In this document: piece by piece, positions 34,629 through 42,878 of the stretch | How positions within the stretch are numbered: the first letter of the stretch is position 1 | How the letters are laid out: every line of letters begins with the position of its first letter | Source: Streptococcus sp. zg-86 | GTDB lineage: Bacteria > Bacillota > Bacilli > Lactobacillales > Streptococcaceae | Direction: 5' to 3' | Assembly (NCBI RefSeq): GCF_017639855.1 | Contig: NZ_CP072115.1 | Coordinates: 186,001 to 250,000, forward strand | Length of the DNA: 64,000 bases | Notes under the pieces: generated by a model | What the model was told of the DNA's origin: nothing | The model's input: only the letters and a program-made list of their open reading frames with translations | The model's database searches: none | Translations under genes and position numbers: made by a program

Positions 34629-35327
34629 ATGGCAGAAACTAGATTATATATTGCGCGCCATGGTAAGACCATGTTTAATACTATTGGTCGGGTGCAAGGC
34701 TGGTGTGATACTCCCTTGACGACAATAGGCGAAACGGGTATTCGCGAATTAGGTCTTGGTTTGAAGGAAGCTGGTTTAGAATTTAAGGTTGCCGTATCTA
34801 GTGATTTAGGTCGGACAGTTCAGACGATTACCATTGCTCAAAGAGAATTGGGCATTCTTGGTAAGATTCCTTACTATCAAGATAAACGCATTCGTGAATG
34901 GTGTTTTGGGAGCTTTGAAGGGATGTATGATGCAGAATTGTTTAGTGGTGTGCTGCCGCGCATTAGCGGAGTTGTCGATGCCAATACGATGACTTTCGAA
35001 GAAATTGCCAATGGGGTACATGAAGCTGACTCGGCCAATTGGTCTGAACCTTGGGAAGTGTTAAAAGAGCGTATTTTTAATGGCTTTGAACGTATTGCTA
35101 AAGACCTCGAAAAACAAGGTGGGGGTAATGCCTTGGTTGTTAGCCACGGTATGACGATTGCAACCTTGGTGAATCTATTAGAACCAGAACGTCCAACCAA
35201 TCTAGCGCTAGATAATGGTTCGATAACTGTTTTGAGATACGAAAATGAACAATTTAGCATAGAAGCAGTAGGAGATATGTCGTATCGCCAGACTGGCGCT
35301 CGTCTATTGGAGGGGTATGAAAAATAA
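34629..35327 (+). CDS. Histidine phosphatase (phosphoglycerate mutase family)
   Basis: Protein of 232 residues with the phosphohistidine motif YIARHGKTMFN (His11) and the second His in VVSHGMTIATL. More likely a broad phosphatase than glycolytic phosphoglycerate mutase, since the fit to GpmA is weak. Its end overlaps the carboxypeptidase gene by 11 nt. Confidence 0.85.
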   Translation: MAETRLYIARHGKTMFNTIGRVQGWCDTPLTTIGETGIRELGLGLKEAGLEFKVAVSSDLGRTVQTITIAQRELGILGKIPYYQDKRIREWCFGSFEGMYDAELFSGVLPRISGVVDANTMTFEEIANGVHEADSANWSEPWEVLKERIFNGFERIAKDLEKQGGGNALVVSHGMTIATLVNLLEPERPTNLALDNGSITVLRYENEQFSIEAVGDMSYRQTGARLLEGYEK

Positions 35328-36072
35328 AAATCTTTTCGAAACAGCAGGAATCATGATATGCCTCCTTGTCATTTTAGCTGGTGTTATTTTCGTTTGGAAA
35401 ATAGATACAGCAGCCTTCTTTCAAGGCGCAACACCGACCAGATCTTCATCAGCCACTTCAATATCAGCTGCTAGTAGCTCATCTCAAGCCCAAAAAGAAG
35501 ATACCTTACCAAATGTTTCTCCAGATGATTGGGAATTAGTCTTGGTTAATCGCGACCACTTGTTAGAGACAGAGCCAGCCTCTTTAACGAGCATTGGGGA
35601 TATTCAAGTAGATAGTCGAATTGCGGAAGCGACAAACCAGTTTTTAGTAGCTGCCCGAATGATTGTTCCAGAAGAAATCCTTATTTCGGGCTATAGAAGC
35701 AAGACAGAGCAAGAACAATTGTATAATGACAGAATTGCAGAAGCTGAAGCAAGCGGCTTATCGCAAGAAGAAGCAGAAAATCTTGTCAAAAATCAGGTGC
35801 AGCGACCTGGAGCCAGTGAACATCAAACAGGACTGGCTATCGATATGGGAGAAGCGGAAGGTCAGTTAGATGAAGTAGCAGAAAAAATCAAGGCCTTGGC
35901 TCCGCAATATGGGTTTGTACTGCGCTATCCTGAAGGAAAAAGCGAGATAACAGGGATTAAATTTGAAAGTTGGCACTTCCGCTATGTCGGTATTGACAGT
36001 GCTAAGTATATGGAAGAGCATCATCTTGTATTAGAAGAATATATTGCTTTATTAAAAGAAAAGAAACAGTAA
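35317..36072 (+). CDS. ldcB: LD/D-alanyl-D-alanine carboxypeptidase, VanY/LdcB family (M15B)
   Basis: Cell-wall peptidase of 251 residues. An N-terminal anchor (residues 8-27) and a Ser/Ala linker are followed by the M15B domain: SGYRSKTEQEQLYN, PGASEHQTGLAIDMG (zinc His and Asp) and ESWHFRYVG (third zinc ligand). It trims stem peptides of peptidoglycan outside the membrane. Translationally coupled to the phosphatase gene. Confidence 0.85.
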   Translation: MKNKNLFETAGIMICLLVILAGVIFVWKIDTAAFFQGATPTRSSSATSISAASSSSQAQKEDTLPNVSPDDWELVLVNRDHLLETEPASLTSIGDIQVDSRIAEATNQFLVAARMIVPEEILISGYRSKTEQEQLYNDRIAEAEASGLSQEEAENLVKNQVQRPGASEHQTGLAIDMGEAEGQLDEVAEKIKALAPQYGFVLRYPEGKSEITGIKFESWHFRYVGIDSAKYMEEHHLVLEEYIALLKEKKQ

Positions 36073-36077
36073 AAGGT

Positions 36078-36110
36078 TGAGCAAAAAGTATCAAAACTGC
36101 TCATTTTTAT
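36078..36110 (+). terminator. Terminator after the carboxypeptidase gene
   Basis: TGAGCA and TGCTCA, 14-nt loop, then TTTTTAT. Confidence 0.65.
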
Positions 36111-36139
36111 AGTTTGATCAGCTTAACACAGTAGCTGTC

Positions 36140-36307
36140 TGGTTAGTAAAACGTTAATCAATCAACATTCTATTAAAAGAGGCTAGCGAACAGTTCTTCG
36201 CTAGCCCTATTTCCAAGCTTTCACCATTCTCAATTGCAAGGAGCGAGCTACGCTCGTTCTATTTCCAGTCTTCCACAATTCTCAATTGTGGAAGCTAGTC
36301 AACATGC
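36140..36307. repeat. BOX-like hairpin modules
   Basis: Mirror-oriented relatives of the 3.7-kb mosaic: GGCTAGCGAA/TTCGCTAGCC, then CTATTTCCA, GAGCGAGCTACGCTCG, CTATTTCCA, and CTTCCACAATT/AATTGTGGAAG, then CTAGTCAACAT. No gene. Confidence 0.7.
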
Positions 36308-36410
36308 GGGGTGGGAGTAAACGAATCCATTGGATTCGTTTAGCCCGAACCTAAAAATACAGGAGTGAGGATAATCGATTTCTATGAAATCACGATTGAG
36401 TCTCACTCCC
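36308..36410. repeat. GGGAGT...ACTCCC element (G family), long form
   Basis: Outer arms GGGAGT/ACTCCC with two inner hairpins, AAACGAATCC/GGATTCGTTT and ATCGATTTC/GAAATCACGAT. Very like 61286-61384, including the joint AGCCCGA.CC.A.AAA.A.AGGAG.GAGGATAATC. Confidence 0.7.
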
Positions 36411-36421
36411 TTATTTTTTTC

Positions 36422-36477
36422 TTGACAACTGCATCGAGGTGCGATATACTTATTGTATCGAGATTCGATATATCGAG
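36422..36477 (+). promoter_or_regulatory. padR promoter with PadR-type operator repeats
   Basis: TTGACA (36422-36427), 17-bp spacer, TATACT (36445-36450). Two direct copies of an inverted unit, ATCGAGGTGCGATAT (36433-36447) and ATCGAGATTCGATAT (36457-36471), cover the -10 and start, with a third half ATCGAG at 36472. Probably the site of autorepression. Confidence 0.75.
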
Positions 36478-36494
36478 CTACAAGGAGAAGCGAA

Positions 36495-36827
36495 ATGGAA
36501 GAAAAACTAAGGCGAGTCTATCTTCCGATGACAGAGACTGCATTTTATATTTTATTTGCCTTACAGGAAGAGCGGCATGGTTATGACATTACCCAAAAGA
36601 CCAAGGAATTAACGGGTGGACAAGTTGTGATTAGCCCAGGAACTATGTATGGCACACTTTCTAAGATGGAAAAGGACGGCCTGATTGCCTTTGTCCGCGA
36701 GGAGGAAAAGCGTAAGCTTTATCTGATAACGAAGTTAGGACGAGAGGTTCTAGCTATTGAGCTGGATCGGATTGAACGTCTTTATCGAAATAGTCGAGGT
36801 GAGAGATATGAAACAGCAGAGATTTAA
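36495..36827 (+). CDS. PadR family transcriptional regulator
   Basis: Winged-helix regulator of 110 residues: LRRVYLPMTETAFYILFALQEERHGYDI, then SPGTMYGTLSKMEKDGLI in the recognition region. Start ATG 36495 with AAGGAG 7 nt upstream; the longer frame from 36453 would include the operator. It overlaps the next gene by 20 nt. PadR proteins with DUF2812 partners are common in Firmicutes. Confidence 0.88.
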   Translation: MEEKLRRVYLPMTETAFYILFALQEERHGYDITQKTKELTGGQVVISPGTMYGTLSKMEKDGLIAFVREEEKRKLYLITKLGREVLAIELDRIERLYRNSRGERYETAEI

Positions 36828-37251
36828 GGCTTTTCAGCCGAATCAAATGGAAGAGTATTTGAAACAGATGCACCAGTCAGGTCAAGCCTTAAAAGAGGTT
36901 TTTCCCTGGTCTGGTAAAATGGTATTCTTTCCTTGTAAGTCTGAAGAAATGGTCTGTGGTGTGTCACCCTATGTTGTCTGGCGCAAGCCTGTAGCTGCGG
37001 TAGGCACTCCAGATGAAGCGCTCCTCTACAATGATCGTAGTAGCATATATGCTTATCAAAAGAGAATTGTGACGAATCGGATTTTATCCACTGCAATTTT
37101 GCCTTGGATTTCGTTGGCTAATAGCTCGATTTGGCGCATTGCGGAGTGGAAATGGCAGCAGTTTGCCTGGAATGGCATGATGTTGCTTATCTGGCTCAGT
37201 TTTGTAGCCTATCAACTGTGCACATTGTATCGCTTGAAAAAGGAGCTGTAA
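36808..37251 (+). CDS. DUF2812-like membrane protein (first copy)
   Basis: Protein of 147 residues. The N-terminal half (FQPNQMEEYLKQMHQSGQALKEV) matches the layout of the DUF2812 protein that follows (DFEKEEEYLTDMHRKGWKLKEV); two hydrophobic segments lie in the C-terminal half. Start ATG 36808 inside the end of padR. Function unknown; likely repressed with padR. Confidence 0.75.
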   Translation: MKQQRFKAFQPNQMEEYLKQMHQSGQALKEVFPWSGKMVFFPCKSEEMVCGVSPYVVWRKPVAAVGTPDEALLYNDRSSIYAYQKRIVTNRILSTAILPWISLANSSIWRIAEWKWQQFAWNGMMLLIWLSFVAYQLCTLYRLKKEL

Positions 37252-37252
37252 G

Positions 37253-37786
37253 ATGAAAAAAGAATGGAAGTTGTTCTTCATTACAGATTTTGAAAAGGAA
37301 GAAGAGTACTTAACCGACATGCACCGTAAGGGTTGGAAGTTAAAAGAAGTACGCTTTCCCTGTCTATTCATTTTTGAAAAATGCCAACCGGAAGAAGTGG
37401 CCTATTGCCTTGATTTCAAGCCGAGATTGGGAGAGGATCAGGATGCCTATTACCAAATGTATGAGGACTATGGCTGGGAGAATCTCGGAACTTGCAATAA
37501 TTTTGTCTATTTTCGCAAACCTATGACAGCAGTTGAAGAAGCAACTATTTATAGCGATCGTCAGAGCAAACTTGACATGATTGGACAAATCTTCAAGTGG
37601 CGGTTTTTGGCTGTCGTGCTAATCGGGCTAACTGTCTTTTGGCGGGTTTTTTATCCTCGAGATGAGAATACTTGGTCCTTATGGATGTGGAGAGTTTTGT
37701 CTCTTGCCTACCTTTTTGTCTTTTTCTATTGCGGGATTGGATTTTACAAATTGCAAAAGCGTTACGCTGAAAGGGGATTAAAATGA
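37253..37786 (+). CDS. DUF2812 domain membrane protein (second copy)
   Basis: Protein of 177 residues: soluble DUF2812 part (EEYLTDMHRKGWKLKEV; YYQMYEDYGWENLGTCNNFVYFRKP) then two transmembrane helices. It starts one base after the previous stop. Members of this family accompany PadR regulators; role unknown, perhaps envelope stress. Confidence 0.8.
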   Translation: MKKEWKLFFITDFEKEEEYLTDMHRKGWKLKEVRFPCLFIFEKCQPEEVAYCLDFKPRLGEDQDAYYQMYEDYGWENLGTCNNFVYFRKPMTAVEEATIYSDRQSKLDMIGQIFKWRFLAVVLIGLTVFWRVFYPRDENTWSLWMWRVLSLAYLFVFFYCGIGFYKLQKRYAERGLK

Positions 37787-37983
37787 AAAAACAGTGTCCG
37801 AAAGTGGCAATTGCAGCCATACCTATTTTATGTATTAATTTTTTTCTCAATCTGCCTCGTTTACAGTTTGAGCAGGTGACGTTTCCTAAAATCGTGACGG
37901 ATACGATTGTCCTGATTCACCCTGTTTTGATAGGGATTATCCTGTATCGCTTCTGGAAATGGAAGAACACAGAACAGGACTAG
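37783..37983 (+). CDS. Small membrane protein of the PadR operon
   Basis: Protein of 66 residues with two hydrophobic helices and a basic tail (YRFWKWKNTEQD). Its ATG overlaps the previous stop (ATGA), so coupling supports it as a real gene. Not recognised. Confidence 0.65.
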   Translation: MKKQCPKVAIAAIPILCINFFLNLPRLQFEQVTFPKIVTDTIVLIHPVLIGIILYRFWKWKNTEQD

Positions 37984-38030
37984 ACAGGTAGTTGGTTAAC
38001 TATGGCGCGTCTAGGTCTTTAGACTGATTT

Positions 38031-38057
38031 TTAGCACTCTTATCAAAAGAGTGCTAA
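38031..38057. promoter_or_regulatory. CIRCE element 1
   Basis: TTAGCACTC-N9-GAGTGCTAA, perfect match. It lies upstream of the -35 box and is followed by TTTTTTG, so it may also serve as a terminator for the PadR operon. Confidence 0.9.
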
Positions 38058-38074
38058 TTTTTTGTTTTTCTACC

Positions 38075-38102
38075 TTGACTTTAAGAATAATCGGTGTATA
38101 AT
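38075..38102 (+). promoter_or_regulatory. hrcA operon promoter
   Basis: TTGACT (38075-38080), 16-bp spacer, TATAAT (38097-38102), between the two CIRCE elements. Confidence 0.8.
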
Positions 38103-38113
38103 AGAATCATGAG

Positions 38114-38140
38114 TTAGCACTCAGAGGATAAGAGTGCTAA
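38114..38140. promoter_or_regulatory. CIRCE element 2
   Basis: TTAGCACTC-N9-GAGTGCTAA, perfect match, in the transcribed leader just after the -10 box: the classic HrcA operator position. Confidence 0.95.
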
Positions 38141-38168
38141 TGCTGGAATTCCGAATGGAGGTGAGGTT

Positions 38169-39203
38169 TTGGTAACAGAACGCCAACATGAAATTCTAAA
38201 TTTGATCGTTGAAATCTTTACGAAAACGCACGAGCCAGTCGGATCGAAGGCCCTTCAAGATAGCATTGCCTCAAGTAGTGCGACCATTCGAAATGATATG
38301 GCGGCGTTGGAGAAAAAAGGGTTGCTTGAAAAAGCTCATACCTCGAGTGGTCGAATGCCTAGTGTAGAAGGCTTCAAATACTTTGTGGAGCATTCCCTAA
38401 CCTTTGATAGTTTAGCTGAAGAAGATATGTATCAGGTTGTCAGGAGTTTTGATCAGGAATTTTTCCGACTGGATGACATTTTGCAGACAGCAGCGACCAT
38501 CTTGTCGGATTTAACGTCCTGTACGGTGGCGGTGCTTGATGTTGAACCTAGTCAGCAGAAACTCACAGCGTTTGACATCGTCATTCTCAGTCAGCATGCA
38601 GCTTTGGCTGTGATGACCTTAGATGAGTCAAAAACGCTGACCAGACAATTTGCCATTCCTAAGAATTTTCTCCGTGAAGATTTAAGGGAAGTCAGAAATC
38701 TGGTCTTAGAACGATTGCTGGGGAAAACGGTACTAGATATTCATTACAAACTCAGGACCGAAATTCCGCAGATTATCCAACGGCATTTTGTCACGACAGA
38801 TAATGTCTTGCATCTATTTGAACACATTTTCTCAGATCTTTTTACCGAGAATGTGGTGACGGCTGGAAAGATTCGCTTGCTTGATTTTGCGGATATTGGG
38901 GCTTACCAGTTTTTTGAATTTCCGCAAAAAGTAGCTCTTGAAATGCGAAGCAATCTAGCTGAAGCTGAAATGCAGAGTGTCAAGGTGGCAGACAGTCGAG
39001 AACCATCGCTTGCTCATCTGACCGTAGTGACAACCAAGTTTCTCATCCCTTATCGTGGATTCGGAATCTTAGCCGTCATCGGACCAATCAATGTGGATTA
39101 CAACCGCATGATGAGCCTTATCAATCTCGTGAACCGAGTTCTCATGATGAAGTTAACCGACTTCTATCGATATCTAAGTAGCAACCATTACGAGGTGCAT
39201 TAA
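38169..39203 (+). CDS. hrcA: Heat-inducible repressor HrcA
   Basis: Repressor of 344 residues that binds CIRCE and is kept folded by GroEL. N-terminal winged helix (EPVGSKALQDSIASSSATIRNDMAAL), GAF-like core, conserved end NRVLMMKLTDFYRYLS. It starts with TTG after GGAGGTGAGG. The stop TAA coincides with the first bases of an R-family repeat. Confidence 0.95.
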   Translation: MVTERQHEILNLIVEIFTKTHEPVGSKALQDSIASSSATIRNDMAALEKKGLLEKAHTSSGRMPSVEGFKYFVEHSLTFDSLAEEDMYQVVRSFDQEFFRLDDILQTAATILSDLTSCTVAVLDVEPSQQKLTAFDIVILSQHAALAVMTLDESKTLTRQFAIPKNFLREDLREVRNLVLERLLGKTVLDIHYKLRTEIPQIIQRHFVTTDNVLHLFEHIFSDLFTENVVTAGKIRLLDFADIGAYQFFEFPQKVALEMRSNLAEAEMQSVKVADSREPSLAHLTVVTTKFLIPYRGFGILAVIGPINVDYNRMMSLINLVNRVLMMKLTDFYRYLSSNHYEVH

Positions 39204-39310
39204 GATACGAGGGCGTGAAAAAATCGAATGAAAAATAGGAAATACGACGAAGAAGCTGAGGCTTCTAGGAGTGTTTGTCTTTTTTCCGAGATTTTAGCCC
39301 GAGTTCAGTT
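39201..39310 (-). repeat. R-family repeat between hrcA and grpE, copy 1
   Basis: In repeat orientation (minus strand) it runs from AACTGAACTCGGGCTAA to ACGCCCTCGTATCTTA. Halves pair as one imperfect hairpin (GGAAAAAAGACAAA side with CTATTTTTC side). Its last three bases supply or overlap the hrcA stop codon. Confidence 0.8.
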
Positions 39311-39313
39311 TAT

Positions 39314-39424
39314 TAAGATGTGAGAGCGTAAAAAGCCCAAAGTGAAAATAGGAAATCTGTCGCAGAGTCTTTGGACTCTAGAGAGATTTATCTTTTTCAC
39401 AAAGGGCTTAGCTCGAACTCAGTT
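39314..39424 (-). repeat. R-family repeat between hrcA and grpE, copy 2
   Basis: Same orientation as copy 1. AAGCCCAAAGTGAAAA pairs with TTTTCACAAAGGGCTT, and AGGAAATCT with AGATTTATC, around a GAGTCT-TTGG-ACTCTA tip. A cut-down third copy (ACATGAGAGCGTTAAAAAG) follows at 39430-39462. Confidence 0.8.
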
Positions 39425-39509
39425 CTCCAAAACATGAGAGCGTTAAAAAGTAAGGACAATGCACAAAGATCTTAGAGAATAGTTGAAATGAATAAAAAGG
39501 AGGTTTCGT

Positions 39510-40034
39510 GTGACCGAAGAAATGAAAAAAGAAGAACAGCTTGAGGAAGTGGAAGGGACAGAAGAAGTTGTCCAAGAAGAAGCAACTCAAGAAAAGTCGG
39601 AATTAGAACTTGCGAATGAACGTGCTGAGGACTTTGAAAACAAGTATCTGCGTGCCGTAGCTGAAATGCAAAATATTCAACGCCGTAGCAGCGAAGAACG
39701 TCAAACCTTGCAACGCTATCGCAGTCAGGATTTAGCTAAGGCAATCTTGCCGTCGCTTGATAACCTAGAGCGTGCGCTAGCCGTAGAAGGTCTGACAGAT
39801 GACGTGAAAAAAGGCCTTGAAATGGTTCAAGAAAGTCTGGTTCAAGCACTGAAAGACGAGGGGATTGAAGAAGTAGCAGCAGACGGGGCATTTGATCCTA
39901 ACTTCCACATGGCTATCCAAACCATGCCAGCAGATGACGAACATCCAGCTGACACGATTGCACAAGTCTTCCAAAAAGGCTATAAACTGCATGAAAGGGT
40001 ACTTCGCCCTGCTATGGTGGTGGTGTATAGCTAG
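39510..40034 (+). CDS. grpE: Nucleotide exchange factor GrpE
   Basis: Co-chaperone of 174 residues that releases ADP from DnaK. Acidic N-terminal coiled coil (residues 1-75), then LPSLDNLERAL and the C-terminal beta domain FDPNFHMAI...GYKLHERVLRPAMVVV. AAGGAGG precedes the start. Cotranscribed from the CIRCE promoter. Confidence 0.96.
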   Translation: MTEEMKKEEQLEEVEGTEEVVQEEATQEKSELELANERAEDFENKYLRAVAEMQNIQRRSSEERQTLQRYRSQDLAKAILPSLDNLERALAVEGLTDDVKKGLEMVQESLVQALKDEGIEEVAADGAFDPNFHMAIQTMPADDEHPADTIAQVFQKGYKLHERVLRPAMVVVYS

Positions 40035-40047
40035 TATAGGGGAATAA

Positions 40048-40242
40048 ATGAGCAACAAGAATAAAAGAGTTTTAAAAATTTTATTGCTATTCTTAGCCTT
40101 ATTTATTGTTAATATTTTGGTCTTTAAAATATTATTTATCATCGGATTTAATGTTGTAATGAGCGAAAGTAGTTATTTACTTCCCTCTTTATTTACAACA
40201 GCAGTCCTACTGTTAATAGCTAAAAAATCCAAATATAAATAA
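40048..40242 (+). CDS. Small two-helix membrane protein between grpE and dnaK
   Basis: Frame of 64 residues, MSNKNKRVLKILLLFLALF..., with two hydrophobic helices and a Lys-rich end (KKSKYK). GGGGA is 5 nt before the ATG and the gene starts 13 nt after grpE. It is much richer in A+T than its neighbours, suggesting late acquisition. No family recognised; grpE and dnaK are normally adjacent. Confidence 0.5.
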   Translation: MSNKNKRVLKILLLFLALFIVNILVFKILFIIGFNVVMSESSYLLPSLFTTAVLLLIAKKSKYK

Positions 40243-40300
40243 AAGAAATTGTTTATTATGACTATTTGTCCGAAATGACGATAAACTATGAAAATAAGAA

Positions 40301-40497
40301 ATAAACTTGCTTTTTCGGGTGCGTCAACAATGAAGCGAACGAAGTGAGCCTTACCGATACTCTTTGTCGTGGCAAAAGTCACAAAACGCTAGCGTTTTGT
40401 GACTCGGAAATTTTGAGACTTTGGGCTCAAAATTTAGTTATGAGATTCCGAAGGAAGCTGCTAACGTCCGTGCCGCCTAAGAAGAGTATCAAACAAA
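40301..40497 (-). repeat. S-family structured element, divergent inverted copy
   Basis: Read on the minus strand: closing stem GATACTCTT/AAGAGTATC (40482-40490 with 40356-40364), shared GCTTCCTTCGGAAT, hairpin AAATTTTGAG/CTCAAAATTT with an 8-nt loop (40408-40435), perfect palindrome GTCACAAAACGCT/AGCGTTTTGTGAC (40378-40403), then CTTTTGCCACG and CTCACTTCGTTCGC. Order and shape match the copy at 44708, but the stem sequences differ. Confidence 0.65.
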
Positions 40498-40525
40498 GAA
40501 AAAATTATAAAAAGAGGAAAAATAT

Positions 40526-42349
40526 ATGTCTAAAATTATTGGTATTGACTTAGGAACTACAAACTCTGCAGTCGCTGTTCTTGAAGGAACAGAAAGTAAA
40601 ATCATTGCAAACCCAGAAGGAAATCGTACAACTCCATCTGTTGTATCATTCAAAAATGGTGAAATCATCGTTGGTGATGCAGCAAAACGCCAAGCTGTAA
40701 CAAATCCAGATACGATTATCTCCATCAAATCAAAAATGGGAACTGCTGAAAAAGTTGCTGCAAATGGGAAAGAATACACACCACAAGAAATCTCTGCGAT
40801 GATTCTTCAATACTTGAAAGGCTATGCAGAAGAATATCTTGGTGAAAAAGTAACCAAAGCAGTTATTACAGTCCCAGCTTACTTCAACGATGCACAACGT
40901 CAAGCAACAAAAGACGCTGGTAAAATTGCAGGTCTTGAAGTAGAGCGTATCGTCAACGAGCCAACAGCAGCAGCTCTTGCTTACGGTCTTGATAAGACAG
41001 ACAAAGAAGAAAAAATCTTGGTATTTGACCTTGGTGGAGGAACATTTGACGTTTCAATCCTTGAGTTAGGTGACGGTGTCTTTGATGTTCTTGCGACTGC
41101 TGGGGATAACAAACTTGGTGGAGATGACTTTGACCAAAAAATCATCGACCACATGGTTACAGAGTTCAAGAAAGAAAACGGCATTGACTTGTCAGCAGAT
41201 AAAATGGCTGTGCAACGTTTGAAAGATGCGGCTGAAAAAGCTAAGAAAGACCTTTCAGGTGTCACTTCAACTCAAATCAGCTTGCCATTTATCACTGCAG
41301 GAGAAGCAGGACCTCTACACTTGGAAATGACCCTTACTCGTGCGAAATTCGATGATTTGACACGTGACCTTGTAGAACGCACAAAAGAGCCAGTTCGCCG
41401 TGCTTTGTCTGACGCAGGACTTTCTATCTCAGAAATTGATGAGGTTATCCTTGTAGGTGGTTCAACACGTATTCCAGCGGTTGTTGAAGCGGTGAAAGCT
41501 GAAACTGGTAAAGAACCAAACAAATCTGTAAACCCAGACGAAGTTGTAGCTATGGGTGCTGCAATCCAAGGTGGGGTTATCTCTGGTGATGTCAAAGACG
41601 TTGTTCTTCTTGACGTAACACCATTGTCACTTGGTATCGAAACAATGGGTGGTGTCTTTACAAAACTCATTGACCGCAACACAACCATTCCAACTTCTAA
41701 ATCACAAGTCTTCTCAACGGCAGCAGACAATCAACCAGCGGTAGATATTCACGTTCTTCAAGGTGAGCGTCCAATGGCAGCGGACAACAAGACACTTGGT
41801 CGTTTCCAATTGACAGATATTCCAGCTGCACCTCGTGGTATTCCTCAAATCGAAGTAACTTTTGATATTGACAAAAACGGTATCGTATCTGTTAAGGCTA
41901 AAGACCTTGGAACGCAAAAAGAGCAAACCATCGTTATTCAATCAAATTCAGGTTTGACAGATGAAGAAATTGACCGCATGATGAAAGATGCAGAAGCAAA
42001 CGCAGAAGCAGATAAAAAACGTAAAGAAGAAGTTGACCTTCGTAATGAAGTTGACCAAGCAATCTTTGCGACTGAAAAAACAATCAAAGAAACAGAAGGC
42101 AAAGGCTTTGACGCAGAACGTGATGCGGCACAAGCAGCTCTTGACGAATTGAAAGCTGCTCAAGAAGCAAATAACTTGGACGACATGAAGGCGAAATTGG
42201 AAAACTTGAACGAAAAAGCCCAAGGCCTAGCTGTTAAGATGTACGAACAAGCGGCAGCAGCCCAACAAGCAGCAGGGGGCGCAGAAGGTGCGGCTAACCC
42301 AGGTCAAGCAGGCGATGACGTAGTAGACGGAGAGTTTACGGAAAAGTAG
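40526..42349 (+). CDS. dnaK: Molecular chaperone DnaK (Hsp70)
   Basis: Hsp70 of 607 residues. ATPase domain with GIDLGTTNSAVAV, VPAYFNDAQRQATKDAG and LGGGTFDVS; substrate domain after the linker VVLLDVTPLSLGIET; C-terminal lid and a Gly/Ala-rich tail. AGAGG is upstream of the ATG. Its TAG stop abuts an R-family repeat (GATACGAGG). Confidence 0.98.
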   Translation: MSKIIGIDLGTTNSAVAVLEGTESKIIANPEGNRTTPSVVSFKNGEIIVGDAAKRQAVTNPDTIISIKSKMGTAEKVAANGKEYTPQEISAMILQYLKGYAEEYLGEKVTKAVITVPAYFNDAQRQATKDAGKIAGLEVERIVNEPTAAALAYGLDKTDKEEKILVFDLGGGTFDVSILELGDGVFDVLATAGDNKLGGDDFDQKIIDHMVTEFKKENGIDLSADKMAVQRLKDAAEKAKKDLSGVTSTQISLPFITAGEAGPLHLEMTLTRAKFDDLTRDLVERTKEPVRRALSDAGLSISEIDEVILVGGSTRIPAVVEAVKAETGKEPNKSVNPDEVVAMGAAIQGGVISGDVKDVVLLDVTPLSLGIETMGGVFTKLIDRNTTIPTSKSQVFSTAADNQPAVDIHVLQGERPMAADNKTLGRFQLTDIPAAPRGIPQIEVTFDIDKNGIVSVKAKDLGTQKEQTIVIQSNSGLTDEEIDRMMKDAEANAEADKKRKEEVDLRNEVDQAIFATEKTIKETEGKGFDAERDAAQAALDELKAAQEANNLDDMKAKLENLNEKAQGLAVKMYEQAAAAQQAAGGAEGAANPGQAGDDVVDGEFTEK

Positions 42350-42455
42350 GATACGAGGACGTGTAAAAAGCAACAGGAAAATAGGAGATATGACGCAGGA
42401 GCAATGCTTCTAGGGGTATCTATCTTTTTTCCGAGCTTTTAGTCCGAGTTTAACT
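42347..42455 (-). repeat. R-family repeat directly after dnaK
   Basis: Minus-strand copy from AAACTCGGACTAAAA to ACGTCCTCGTATCC. It begins at the dnaK stop codon, just as copy 1 begins at the hrcA stop. Confidence 0.75.
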
Positions 42456-42616
42456 ATGATGTGACGACGTTAAGAAACCGAAAGAAAAATAGGAAGCCAT
42501 CGCCGTGTGCGATGCACACAAGGTGGCTTATCCCTAAAGGGAGCCGAATCTGTAGTTGATTGAAATCAACACATCTTTGTCTCTTTTTTCCGAAGTTCTT
42601 AGCTCGAACTCAGTTC
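42456..42616 (-). repeat. R-family repeat, long form, after dnaK
   Basis: Minus-strand copy ending GAACTGAGTTCGAGCTAA, with extra hairpin arms (GTGTGCGATGCACAC; AGTTGATTGAAATCAAC). The segment CTAAAGGGAGCC...TCTTTGTCTCTTTTTT matches the long forms at 42879 and 43249 in complement. Confidence 0.7.
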
Positions 42617-42802
42617 AGCTTATATAGGTTGTCTGAGCTCAACTAATCGGAACTCAATTCTGCTAATGTAATTTGAAAAGAGCAGGTCTATGTATAACAA
42701 ATGAAAACAAGTATCGCGGGATACACATAGCAAGGAGCTAGGGAGGATTTCTTGGCTCCTGCTTTGCTAGTAAGAAATGGAAAGAGTCATTGATTTTTGA
42801 GG

Positions 42803-42868
42803 AAGTACTGAACGATTTTCTATTATTCTTCGATTTGTTTAACGACTTAATATGACATAGAAAGGAAA
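42803..42868 (+). repeat. Degenerate R-family repeat (3' part)
   Basis: CTATTATTCTTCGATTTGTT and TAACGACTTAATATGACATA align with the 3' half of the next copy, then AGAAAGGAA. Confidence 0.55.
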
Positions 42869-42878
42869 GTGTTCTGAA

